This document shows positions 33,352 through 42,036 of a DNA stretch of 64,000 nucleotides, piece after piece. The first letter of the stretch is position 1, and each line of letters opens with the position of its first letter. The notes beneath the pieces are model-generated. The model had not been told where the DNA came from. It searched no databases and was given only the letters and a program-made list of their open reading frames with translations. The stretch covers positions 28,526,667 through 28,590,666 of the forward strand of contig CP154956.1 in the NCBI GenBank assembly GCA_039621445.1, in the 5' to 3' direction. The position numbers and the translations under genes are program-made. The stretch comes from Euglena gracilis. Its lineage: Eukaryota; Euglenida; Euglenophyceae; Euglenales.

Positions 33352-34907
33352 TTGAGAAGCTCATCCAGCGGAAGTGGATTATCCCTTCCAAGAGCGAGTG
33401 GACATCACAAGCTTTTGTGGTGCCCAAACCCGCTGACCAGTCTGGTCAGAAGAAGTGGAGACTGGTGCTGGATTACCGGTACCTGAACTCCCAAACGAAG
33501 GATGACCCCTTCCCGTTACCGCTGATCGAGGATTTGATCAAAAAACAATCGGATAACCGGTTGTGGTCAATCTTTGATCTGGAAGACGGTTTCCATCAGA
33601 TGCATTTGCATCCTGATTCGCAACCGTACACGGCATTCGTGACATCCAAGGGTGTGTACCAATGGACGGTACTCCCCATGGGTGTTAAGAATGGCCCAGC
33701 CATGTTTCAACGCATGATCCAGTGGGTTTTGCGCGATTTACCGTTTGCTCTGGTGTACATCGATGATGTACTGGTGGGAACCCAACCGCCATCCGCGAAA
33801 TCGGGCGAGGATATCCTCGACCCGCATTACCGCGATGTGCGCGCGGTATTATCCGCGTTCCAAAAGCATGTGCTTTTTGTGAAGGGTTCCAAAATGCACC
33901 TGTTTCGCAAAATTATTAAGTTTTGCGGACACATCCTGAGCAACGGGCAGCGTAAAGCCGCACCCAGTAAGATGGAGGCCATTAAGAAATGGACTCCTGA
34001 GGTCATTAAGACCTTAACGCATTTAAAGGGATTTTTGGGATTAGCCCAATACTACGCGATTTACATGAAAGATTTCGCGAAAATCGCGGTACCCCTAACC
34101 CGACAACTCAAAAATCGGACACCCGATAACGCAAAAGTCATTTGGGATGACCAAATGCGCGAGGCCTTGAATAAAATCAAGGACTTGCTCCTCGAGAACG
34201 TGGTTCTCGATATCGCGGATCCATACAAACCGTATGTCCTGGAGGTCGACAGCAGCGATTACGCTGTTGGCGGGGTTCTTAGCCAGCATAATGCGGCGAA
34301 TGAACTCCGACCTGTGGCTTTCTTTAGCAGGAAGCTACAGGGCGACAACGGGAAAGGACAGGTTAAATGGAGCATTCGCGAAAAGGAGACATATGCCATT
34401 GTGCTAATTCTCCAGAAGTTCCGCAGCTGGATAGCCAGCAGCCTGGTCCAGATACTGGTGTTGACGGATCATGAGAGCCTTCAACACTGGTATACCGAGG
34501 ACCTGAACAAGGCCATGTCATCAGTTGGCAGAAGATGCCGATGGCATGAGTTCTTGAGCCAGTTTAACCTGGTGGTAGTTTATACCCCAGGTCACACGCA
34601 AAAAGTTGCGGATCCTCTCAGCCGAGCCCCCTGGTATTATCCTGGGAACCCGGATGAGGGTGATGCGACTTTTCATGGCAGCCATGAGGCTGACCAGTTC
34701 GCACGTCGATCCGACGCTGCGGACAACATGCTCGATTCACTACCGGTTTCCCGGGTGTATCGCAGCATCGCCATTTCACCATTGCGTGGAAGGCGCCGGC
34801 GTGGACGCACTGCCGGACCCCGTCGCATTACGCGTACGGAAACTCCTACCCCCCTATTTTTCCGCGAATGGGATTATTCGCGTGACCCTATAAAAGTACC
34901 ATTGTGA
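32913..34907 (+). CDS. pol: Reverse transcriptase and RNase H (664 aa)
   Basis: Copies element RNA into DNA and degrades the RNA strand. The RT fingers and palm run from about residue 100 to 350, with KWRLVLDYRYLNS, the catalytic Asp in FDLEDGFHQM (D222) and YIDD at 282-285. RNase H spans ~440-572, with LEVDSSDYAVGG (D446), EKETYA (E492), LTDHESL (D519) and PGHTQKVADPLSR. All catalytic residues are present. The coding frame is -1 relative to protease; the first ~20 residues up to DLPADVPLFED are read from about 32,940. It ends with an Arg-rich tail overlapping the integrase frame. Confidence 0.93.
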   Translation: MVSPTILCVFHWWDLPADVPLFEDFCGILLPPVKEIIFRVCFFDAFGISDVRVPRYLGTNGDATPSTQISAVIESADQHPKSADYCSRIAREFHGVLDNPVYACDIDPAIRGPFGVCKIELKDGAKPMHRKFFRCSGEREQALNEMIEKLIQRKWIIPSKSEWTSQAFVVPKPADQSGQKKWRLVLDYRYLNSQTKDDPFPLPLIEDLIKKQSDNRLWSIFDLEDGFHQMHLHPDSQPYTAFVTSKGVYQWTVLPMGVKNGPAMFQRMIQWVLRDLPFALVYIDDVLVGTQPPSAKSGEDILDPHYRDVRAVLSAFQKHVLFVKGSKMHLFRKIIKFCGHILSNGQRKAAPSKMEAIKKWTPEVIKTLTHLKGFLGLAQYYAIYMKDFAKIAVPLTRQLKNRTPDNAKVIWDDQMREALNKIKDLLLENVVLDIADPYKPYVLEVDSSDYAVGGVLSQHNAANELRPVAFFSRKLQGDNGKGQVKWSIREKETYAIVLILQKFRSWIASSLVQILVLTDHESLQHWYTEDLNKAMSSVGRRCRWHEFLSQFNLVVVYTPGHTQKVADPLSRAPWYYPGNPDEGDATFHGSHEADQFARRSDAADNMLDSLPVSRVYRSIAISPLRGRRRRGRTAGPRRITRTETPTPLFFREWDYSRDPIKVPL

Positions 34908-36322
34908 ATAGACTTCGTAATGGTGAAACCATAGCGAATTACTCTCTATCACCATTGCGGCTTATTTTCCGGAATGATTCTGGTTATAAATATTGTATCA
35001 CCCAAGACCTGGTTGATGATGTGATTTTGAGCTATCACAACCATGGTCACCCTGGGGCCCCCAAACTTCTTTCACTAGTGGGTCGCAGATATTGCACAAC
35101 CCTGAGTGAAAAAGAATTATATTCGCGCTGTTTGCGAATTTCGCAACGGTGCCAAATTTGTCAGGCTGTGAAACCGCGCAGAGGTACCCCCCCTGGTACG
35201 ATGGACTTTTTCCCCGTACCACCTGACATTTTTACATCCCTCTGCATGGATTTTCTCGAACTTGAACCTTGCAAAGGATCAGATGACAAAATTTACGATT
35301 ACGTTTTTGTTGTCGTCTGTCGGCTGAGTGGGTACATAGTAGCCATTCCATGCCGGAAAGCAGGGTTGACAGCCCAAATTTTGGCATCCATATTCCTGGA
35401 GAAATGCATCTGCTTAATGGGTTTACCGAACGAAATCGTGAGTGATCAAGATCACTTGATCTCTTCGCGGTTTTTCACAACTTTGTGCGGTTTACTCGGC
35501 ATTGAGCAGCATTTTTCCATTATATACCGCCCGAAAGGCAATGGTAGAGCCGAGGCAGCCGTGAAATCCGTTGTCAATATGCTTCGCCTTTCACTGGCTG
35601 ACTCGGGTAAGAATTGGTTATCCGTTCTTCATTGGTGTTTATTTTACATCAATACCTTGCCAGGGTTGGTATTACCACACTCACCGTACAAAATTGTTTT
35701 CGGACGAGACCCTCCGGCCATAGGGGATATCCCCTCGGAGAGACCCGCCCGAAGTAGCGTCAGCTGTGAAACGTGGTTTGCAGAAGTGGAATCACTCCGC
35801 TCTGCAGTCCAATCACGTATCACAGAAATTCATTCCAACAAACGGAAATCGTTTTTACAAAACTTCAACACACCTGTGTATAGTCCAGGTGACCGCGTGT
35901 GGGTACGGAATAACCGCACCCGCATGCAATCTTCCAAGCTAGATCCTCTTTGGCTCGGCCCATGCGAAATTTTGGAGAGGTTAGGTAGTAGCGGGCGATA
36001 TAAAGTTGCCTTGCCCAACGGGATTGAGGACGTCCATATGGACGACTTCAAACCGTACCTAAGCCCCCCAGACGGAAAAGCTATCCCCTGCCTATATTTC
36101 AAGCCCCGTTCCAGATTACCTGAAACGGACGACTTTGTGGTCGATAAGATAATAGACCACAAGGTCGACAGGGGTGTGCACTACTGGAAAGTTCGCTGGA
36201 AAGGGTATGGGCCAGAGGAGGACACTTGGGAGCCAGCATCCAGTTTTGTTGGATATGGTCCAACAGATTGGAAGTTGTGGAACAAGCGCAATAACATAGA
36301 CAGAAACATAAACACCTTCTGA
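34886..36322 (+). CDS. Integrase with C-terminal chromodomain
   Basis: Inserts the cDNA. The frame is -1 relative to RT and opens at 34,886; it has no AUG near its start (GUG at 34,904), so it is probably made by frameshifting from RT. Residue numbers run from the GUG. An HHCC zinc finger (H45, H49, C83, C86) is followed by the catalytic core with D116 (MDFLELEP), D181 (IVSDQDH) and E217 (GRAEAAVKS), a D-X35-E spacing. A GPY/F-like segment (LDPLWLGPCEILE) and a chromodomain at 411-460 (VDKIIDHKVDRGVHYWKVRW, KGYGPEEDTWEP) follow. The chromodomain suggests targeting to modified chromatin. Confidence 0.93.
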   Translation, partial: PYKSTIVNRLRNGETIANYSLSPLRLIFRNDSGYKYCITQDLVDDVILSYHNHGHPGAPKLLSLVGRRYCTTLSEKELYSRCLRISQRCQICQAVKPRRGTPPGTMDFFPVPPDIFTSLCMDFLELEPCKGSDDKIYDYVFVVVCRLSGYIVAIPCRKAGLTAQILASIFLEKCICLMGLPNEIVSDQDHLISSRFFTTLCGLLGIEQHFSIIYRPKGNGRAEAAVKSVVNMLRLSLADSGKNWLSVLHWCLFYINTLPGLVLPHSPYKIVFGRDPPAIGDIPSERPARSSVSCETWFAEVESLRSAVQSRITEIHSNKRKSFLQNFNTPVYSPGDRVWVRNNRTRMQSSKLDPLWLGPCEILERLGSSGRYKVALPNGIEDVHMDDFKPYLSPPDGKAIPCLYFKPRSRLPETDDFVVDKIIDHKVDRGVHYWKVRWKGYGPEEDTWEPASSFVGYGPTDWKLWNKRNNIDRNINTF

Positions 36323-36450
36323 AACGATTTCGTTTTGGAGAATGCGTGTGTTTTATGTGAATGTTTCGCGTTTATACCCCCCCCCTGCACTTCATTATTT
36401 CTCTATCTTTCTCGCAGAGTTTTGATTAAGATAGAAGCCTTGCTTTTTCA
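36323..36450 (+). promoter_or_regulatory. Spacer with candidate splice acceptor
   Basis: The gap after integrase contains TTATTTCTCTATCTTTCTCG then CAG (ending near 36,418), a strong polypyrimidine-AG acceptor just before the extra open frames. A spliced subgenomic RNA starting in the 5' leader could deliver those frames. No donor was identified. Confidence 0.45.
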
Positions 36451-36597
36451 GTGCTCTCGCACTCAAATCGACTGACAACAAGGTTATCCTTAGTTGTCGT
36501 CGTCGTTCGGGTAGCATCATGCTGCCTGGGCGCGGACCTGGACCAGGTCCACCATGGCCGCAGCCTTCTGGCGCGCCATACCCCCAGTACCCTCAGT

Positions 36598-37122
36598 ATG
36601 CTGAGGCCCCGATTCCGGGTGCCCCACATGCTGAGAGGGTTTCAGCCCCGGTATTCGCCGCGGCTACCAGCAGCCGGTCCGCATATGCGGTACCAGATCC
36701 ATCTGCCGTCCAGCAGCCGGCACCTCAGCCACCAGCAGCGCAGATCGCGCCTGCCCCCGTATGCGGGAGAGATGATCTTCCGCACTACGGAGACGTTGGA
36801 GCGGGCGATGCGTATGTGCGCACACCCCCCAACGGAGCCCTTTATGCAAGCCCTTTGGGATGCATACTGTGCTCAGCTGTTGGTGGTAGCCAACACCCCT
36901 GTGGCTCAGTGGTGTCCCTGCGGTCAAGCCCTGATGACGGGCAGACGGTATTTCTCGTCCGCAGCCGATTCCGGCTTCGAACCCGGCGAGACCATGATGG
37001 ACCTGGGCGTGTATGTGCCGCCCATGCTGCAAACGCAGACGCCGGTGGGATCCCACACCGTGCATATGCGTGAGCACACGCCCCCACCGGTAGGTGAGGC
37101 TGTGCATGTCCACCTGGGATGA
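36598..37122 (+). CDS. Extra ORF 1 of the Ty3 element (unknown)
   Basis: The frame is open from 36,451; a Met at 36,598 gives MLRPRFRVPHMLRGFQP. The best protein character is in the second half: GEMIFRTTETLERAMRMCAH, PFMQALWDAYCAQLLVV and PVAQWCPCGQALMTGRRYF, with a CPCG pair. An overlapping frame from 36,519 (MLPGRGPGPG...) is Pro/Ala-rich like ORF 2 and could be an alternative N-terminus joined by a frameshift. The stop overlaps the start of the next frame as ATGA (37,119-37,122). I find no known domain. Confidence 0.5.
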   Translation: MLRPRFRVPHMLRGFQPRYSPRLPAAGPHMRYQIHLPSSSRHLSHQQRRSRLPPYAGEMIFRTTETLERAMRMCAHPPTEPFMQALWDAYCAQLLVVANTPVAQWCPCGQALMTGRRYFSSAADSGFEPGETMMDLGVYVPPMLQTQTPVGSHTVHMREHTPPPVGEAVHVHLG

Positions 37123-40100
37123 CGAGAATTTTTGCTCGCCCGCCCTCGCCGCAGCGAATGCCGCCGCGCGAGCCGCCAGCGGAGCAATTTGTCTCGCGGT
37201 ACGCGACGCACGCGGATTACCCGCGCGGCGCACGCGTGCTCCCAGCCGGACAGTCGGACGTGCCCTCTGAGGCATACGTCCAACACATGTTCATGCACTG
37301 GATGCCACAAGCATCATCGGTCGCCCCTGCCCCTGGCGTTGAGCCACGGAGGCAGGAGGAGCCCATAGTGGTGGAGGATGAACCTCCCCACCGTGAGGCA
37401 GCCCGACCGCCCAGTGCAGCCCCTGTCCAGACTGGGGATGTCCCCCGTCGGCAGGAGGCTCCCTACTATCATATGGCACCTCCGGGAACCGAGCAGGATG
37501 AGCTTGCTCGGCACTTCCTGCAGGAGCCAGTATTCGCGTCTGAAGAGCACCGGACGAGGTATTACGCCTCTCTGGCTGCCCTTCAGGGTCGTGGATACAC
37601 CCCCTACCATCCGTACCAGCCGCAGCTGCGGGTGGCGACCCCGGTATTACCCGGTGAGCCCCCGGCAGGAGCGGCAGGATTACCTGCCACCCTGAAGCGC
37701 GATAGGGTTACGGAGAACCTTACCCCACAGCCCAGGCGACCCAGCCCACGGGACGCGGAAGGCGGTGCGGCAATGCAGGTGGAAGCCAGCCAGGATACCC
37801 TGGTCGGGCAACCACCGGCAGTGGCACAGGCAGCGATGAGCCGTCCTGTTGCCGCAATGCCACCGCCGATCCCTCCGGTATGGAAGGAGCCGCGACCTCC
37901 TACGCCGAAACCAAGCCCACGCCAGGCTCCTAGCCAGCGCCCAGCCACGCCGTCACCGCGACGTGCAGCGGAACGGCAAGGTCCCTCCCCAGAGATGGAA
38001 TGGGAAGGTACCGAACCGACTCCTGCCGCACCGAGCGCCCGACCCTCTGGTATTCGCCAGACAGGGAAGGACAAAGGTAAGGCTGAGGGCAAAGGCAAGG
38101 GAGAAGGCAAAGGCGTGGCCGGCAAAGGTAAGGGTGAGGGCAAGGGTAAGGGTACAGCCCGTGAGGAGGAGGAAGAACCAGCAGAAGTCCTCTCGGACTT
38201 TGAGCAAATGCTCAGGTTCAAGGAGGAGCTGGAGGACGAAGGCTGGCGAATGCAGCATGATTACCATGTTGCAGGAAACCGCCCCGTCACCCCTCCGGAG
38301 GCAGTCATCGAGGTGGTATTACACCACACCGAGAACAGAGTCAGACAATTCCATTACGGAATTGACCTGTACGCCTTCGAAGGTGAAGGTGGCAGACCCT
38401 TGCTGGATGCCCAGCCGGGTTTCTGGGAACTCTGGTTTTGGCTGGGATACCCCTGCCAGAACTGGGGTCTCTTCAGCGACTCCACTGGCCGCAGTTACCT
38501 GCACCAGTTAGGATTTCGGGACCAGCATGTGTTGGCCCGAAGGCTGAAGGCAATCTTCGACTGTATTCACACAGTCGGGCCCCTCGGTGTGCAGTGGAAA
38601 TACTACCCACTGAACCCCGACATCGAACGCCTGATCGAGGTGTTGTGGTGCAACAACCTCCAGGTGTGGCTGGTGAGCCATTACGGCTCCACCTTCCGCG
38701 TTAAGCGCGTTTCCCTGGCTTACCCACAGAGGTATGACCTCTGTTGTAAGTACTGCCGGCAGGAATTTCCTGTCGACTTCTGGGGATTCGGCGTGCGCGG
38801 AAGTCCTCCACCGCCTCGGGATAACCCGGGCCTGGAGATGGGACGCCGCATGCTTATGCATGTGTGCCGCGACGCCCCGGATGTCCAGGGCAAAAGTCGC
38901 CGCGTCCACAAGCAGCGTATTTTTATGCTGCAACAGTTCTGGTGGCGAGCCTGGACCACCTACGTCATGGAGGTGTATATACATCTCCGTGACCCCCAGG
39001 ACGATAGGCCTGGTATGGAAAGCTTGCCACCAGACTACGGCGACCCCGTTGAGGGACCTCGTCGTCGTCGGGTTATCGCCGACCTGCGCCCCAACTGGCA
39101 CCTAGCCGGGATAGACCTGGAGGAACATTTGAGGCGACAGTTTGGCGGTACCCTCGACAGGGAGGTATTCCTCCAGCTGATGAATCACCCGAAGGCCATC
39201 CTCGACCTGGGTATGCCGATTCTGGCATGCGTGCAGGAGTTCGAGGACGGGTTTTTCGAGGTCTGGGAAGACACGCGTTATCGCGGCTTCCTGGGCCCGA
39301 ACAGGCCTGCAAACGCTTGGGTGCAGCCATCATGGCCGCCACCCTGGCCCAACAGCGCCAGTAGCAGTACGCTGGCCTTTTACAGGCTGGCGGATGCCCA
39401 GGGATGCCGATGGCACCCCGACGATCCTCGTTCGCCCGAGGATCTGCGCGCCTTCATCGCCCCAGAGGATGAACCTCTGGCGCGAAGGAGACGGGAGGCG
39501 TCAGTCGCTTCCACCACCGCGATTCCGCGGCGGGAGGAACGCGACCGCAGCCCCTCTGTCACCATTCTGGAGGCAGCGCCGCCGTCTCCGACAGGAACGG
39601 CTGTATCCTTCGTCTCGGCCCCGCGAGCGGCAGGGGAACGATCGGTTTCCCCGGCCCCCGCGACGGCTCCCGTCTGTCCACCGGTAGGTGGAGACCAGGA
39701 ACTTCCTGAGGAGGAAGGTGAGAACGTGGAGGATATCCTCTACGCTGCTCTGCATGCTCCGGCACAGCCTCGGCCAGACGAAGCACCCGCAGGGGATATA
39801 CCTGTGGCTGCTACGCCTATCCCAACGGCTGAGCCTCCAGCCGAGGTGACTGGTATGGTCGTCGAGGATATCCTCGAAGAACCTGCCAGTCCCACAGCAC
39901 GCACCTCGTTAGGAGGCCGTGTGCTCGGCGCCGTGGTCACTGGCATTACTGCCGTGGCTGCTGCACTAACGCCACGAGGTGGAGGTGTAGCATCAAGCTC
40001 CGCCGCTGAGGTCGTGGAGACACCAGATGTCGGTGTCCCCACACCCCCATCTCCGGCAACAGTGCAACCACCTTCAGGGGATGAACCCCAGCCGACAGAG

Positions 40101-40346
40101 CCATCTGTCGCACCGGCTACAGCGGAGGATCAACCTCCTGTAGCACCTGCGCCAGCGGTTGTGGAGGATCAACCTCCTAGACCGGATGTCGAAATGGAAG
40201 TGGAGGAGATACCCCCACGACCACCGACACCGCGCAGGGTCCCTGCCGCCCCTGAGGACAATGGCAGAGTTTCTGGGAACGCCAGCGCCTGTGGAAGCAC
40301 CGATTCCGGTGACGACCACAGTGCCACGCCTCGTCGGACAGGATGA
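37119..40346 (+). CDS. Extra ORF 2 of the Ty3 element (1,075 aa, unknown)
   Basis: Single uninterrupted frame. The N-terminal third is Pro/Arg/Gln-rich. A Lys/Gly repeat (KGKGEGKGVAGKGKGEGKGK) and an acidic stretch EEEEEPAE follow near residue 310-350. A globular, aromatic-rich region at about 360-760 contains FHYGIDLYAFEGEGG, GFWELWFWLGYPCQNWG and the zinc-like pair CCKYC. The C-terminal 300 residues are Pro/Ala/Val-rich with repeated VEDILxxxLH/EEP and EDQPP motifs, and a short hydrophobic segment near 39,910-39,970. There is no signal peptide, so an envelope protein is unlikely. The basic KG repeat suggests nucleic-acid binding. The start forms an ATGA overlap with ORF 1. No family recognised. 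Confidence 0.75.
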   Translation: MTRIFARPPSPQRMPPREPPAEQFVSRYATHADYPRGARVLPAGQSDVPSEAYVQHMFMHWMPQASSVAPAPGVEPRRQEEPIVVEDEPPHREAARPPSAAPVQTGDVPRRQEAPYYHMAPPGTEQDELARHFLQEPVFASEEHRTRYYASLAALQGRGYTPYHPYQPQLRVATPVLPGEPPAGAAGLPATLKRDRVTENLTPQPRRPSPRDAEGGAAMQVEASQDTLVGQPPAVAQAAMSRPVAAMPPPIPPVWKEPRPPTPKPSPRQAPSQRPATPSPRRAAERQGPSPEMEWEGTEPTPAAPSARPSGIRQTGKDKGKAEGKGKGEGKGVAGKGKGEGKGKGTAREEEEEPAEVLSDFEQMLRFKEELEDEGWRMQHDYHVAGNRPVTPPEAVIEVVLHHTENRVRQFHYGIDLYAFEGEGGRPLLDAQPGFWELWFWLGYPCQNWGLFSDSTGRSYLHQLGFRDQHVLARRLKAIFDCIHTVGPLGVQWKYYPLNPDIERLIEVLWCNNLQVWLVSHYGSTFRVKRVSLAYPQRYDLCCKYCRQEFPVDFWGFGVRGSPPPPRDNPGLEMGRRMLMHVCRDAPDVQGKSRRVHKQRIFMLQQFWWRAWTTYVMEVYIHLRDPQDDRPGMESLPPDYGDPVEGPRRRRVIADLRPNWHLAGIDLEEHLRRQFGGTLDREVFLQLMNHPKAILDLGMPILACVQEFEDGFFEVWEDTRYRGFLGPNRPANAWVQPSWPPPWPNSASSSTLAFYRLADAQGCRWHPDDPRSPEDLRAFIAPEDEPLARRRREASVASTTAIPRREERDRSPSVTILEAAPPSPTGTAVSFVSAPRAAGERSVSPAPATAPVCPPVGGDQELPEEEGENVEDILYAALHAPAQPRPDEAPAGDIPVAATPIPTAEPPAEVTGMVVEDILEEPASPTARTSLGGRVLGAVVTGITAVAAALTPRGGGVASSSAAEVVETPDVGVPTPPSPATVQPPSGDEPQPTEPSVAPATAEDQPPVAPAPAVVEDQPPRPDVEMEVEEIPPRPPTPRRVPAAPEDNGRVSGNASACGSTDSGDDHSATPRRTG

Positions 40347-42036
40347 ACCTGTTCGGCGACGGCCTGCTGAACAACCCCAGGAACGAATGCCAACCCCTCG
40401 GAGCGTCATGCGCGACCCAGCGGTCAGTATGCCCGCTTCGCCCAGACGGCAAACGTCTACTCCGGCACCATCGGCTCCTGATACCAGGAGTAAGCCGCAG
40501 GCGTCGTCTCCTGATTCCGGGAGTGCGAAGCCGAAAGGAGGCAAATCGGGTGCTGCACCCTGTAAGCCCCCTTCCAAAGGCGGTGATGGGAAACCACCAC
40601 CGAAAGGTGGCGCTGGAGGTCAGACTGGCGGACAGCCGAAAGGCCCTACGACAATGCACGACTATTCGGCCGTTGCATCGTCCGGGTACGGCCAGAGCAA
40701 ACCGAAAGGTAAGGCTCGTGGTCGACAGGCCCAGTCTTCCGCCGGATCGACGGATGAGGAGCAGGATGAACCTGCTTCACCTCCTGTGTCTGCGGATGCC
40801 CAGCTCTGGACCCAGGATATCCTGACCAGACTAGGCACCGTGGAAGAGAGGACGAAGAAACTGGCTGCTATTAGGCACCAGAAAGGGTCACTGAATCGAT
40901 GGATTCAGCCCCTCTTCGTCCGCGGAGAACCTTTCCACTATGTCCCGGAACATACCTGGACATTCTGGAACAGGCGCTCACCCAGAGTACTGGCACAGTA
41001 CTTTGGCGAGGACTGCGTGTTGGATTTCCAGCACGGCACGTCCTTTGCCTGGACGTGCACCGTGTGCCACCATGTGCGGCACAACCAACCGCTTGTGCAT
41101 GTGTGCAAGCGGCAGGTGCAATCCTCGTGGTTCCATCACAGGGCATATGTGCCGAACTGTGTGGCGCTCGTATGTGGCGAGTGCCTGAATGCCTGGAAGC
41201 ACAGCTTGAACTACTCCTACAGTGAGAATGCTCACGACAGGGATATCCCTGCCTTGTGCATCAACTGTATAGGAGGCAAGTTCGTGCAGACTGCTGATGG
41301 AGCAGTCACCACCATTGTCCCCCAGCACTGGGAGACACTGGAGAAGTGGAAGAAGGAGTACAAGCAGGTGGAAGGCCGCCTGAAGCACTCCGACTTCCGA
41401 AAGGTAGAAAGCTACCGCCACACGGGAATGGCCCGTGAGTTCCAGATCGACGCTGGGGCAATGCGCCTCGCCGTCGAGGAACACGCCAAGGTAAGAATGC
41501 CTTACCTCTGGACTGATGGCGACTGGGAGACACAGGTTTACCCCCTGTTCTCCAAGCGTCAGCATGGCGGATACGCCTTGCCACTGTGGCCTCCTGAAGA
41601 ACATGATTTGGTGGACTTCAGAGGTTGGTTGGCGGCTGTATTACGGCCCCATACCGCAAGAGCTCGGACAGCGAGGTGGATGTATGACATCAACTTCAAG
41701 CAGACCCCGGGGATGCCCCCGCAGGTGCCTGCGAATCACCCCCGGATGAATTACATCATCTGGCCGGTGATGCTGCCCAGAATTTTCTGGGAGCAACTCC
41801 AACGGTATCTTCAGCATCATGCTGAACGTACCAGGGAGAAGCTGCCGGATAATTGGATCAAGGACTGGGAGACCCCTTCCTTTGATGTCAACGATCCGGA
41901 GCTCAACACCATTCGGAGTGAATCAGCTCCGCCGCGTTCCCCACGCCAACTGGAGTTGGTTGAGGACCCACTAGGGGATCCCCAACACGACTACTGGCGT
42001 GAGGTGCGCGAACGCCCAGCCGATAAAGGCAGGTGA
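40261..42036 (+). CDS. Extra ORF 3 of the Ty3 element (~590 aa, unknown)
   Basis: The frame opens upstream (Met at 40,159), but 40,261 (MAEFLGTPAPVEAPIP) is the better start because the text before it is not protein-like. It overlaps the end of ORF 2 by 86 bp in the +1 frame. The N-terminal ~190 residues are Pro/Ser/Lys-rich (KPKGGKSGAAPCKPPSKGG). The rest is globular, with many Cys/His pairs: CTVCHHVRHNQPLVHVC, CVALVCGECLNAWKH and CINCIGG, which look like a multi-zinc module. A Trp-rich C-terminal half follows (WTDGDWETQVYPLF). No known family is evident. It may act with ORF 2, since composition and motifs (QDEP, QDIL) are shared. Confidence 0.75.
   Translation: MAEFLGTPAPVEAPIPVTTTVPRLVGQDEPVRRRPAEQPQERMPTPRSVMRDPAVSMPASPRRQTSTPAPSAPDTRSKPQASSPDSGSAKPKGGKSGAAPCKPPSKGGDGKPPPKGGAGGQTGGQPKGPTTMHDYSAVASSGYGQSKPKGKARGRQAQSSAGSTDEEQDEPASPPVSADAQLWTQDILTRLGTVEERTKKLAAIRHQKGSLNRWIQPLFVRGEPFHYVPEHTWTFWNRRSPRVLAQYFGEDCVLDFQHGTSFAWTCTVCHHVRHNQPLVHVCKRQVQSSWFHHRAYVPNCVALVCGECLNAWKHSLNYSYSENAHDRDIPALCINCIGGKFVQTADGAVTTIVPQHWETLEKWKKEYKQVEGRLKHSDFRKVESYRHTGMAREFQIDAGAMRLAVEEHAKVRMPYLWTDGDWETQVYPLFSKRQHGGYALPLWPPEEHDLVDFRGWLAAVLRPHTARARTARWMYDINFKQTPGMPPQVPANHPRMNYIIWPVMLPRIFWEQLQRYLQHHAERTREKLPDNWIKDWETPSFDVNDPELNTIRSESAPPRSPRQLELVEDPLGDPQHDYWREVRERPADKGR

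Noticed and set aside
34885-34900. TATA box (CCTATAAAAGTACC) driving a separate integrase transcript
   Set aside because: It lies inside the RT coding frame at the RT-integrase overlap. One short match is not enough evidence for a promoter.
36451-40346. Envelope gene in the position after integrase
   Set aside because: No signal peptide, no convincing membrane anchor or cleavage site, and strongly Pro-rich or KG-repeat composition. The start LSLVVVVVRVASC at 36,490 looks hydrophobic, but it lies in a poorly supported N-terminal extension.
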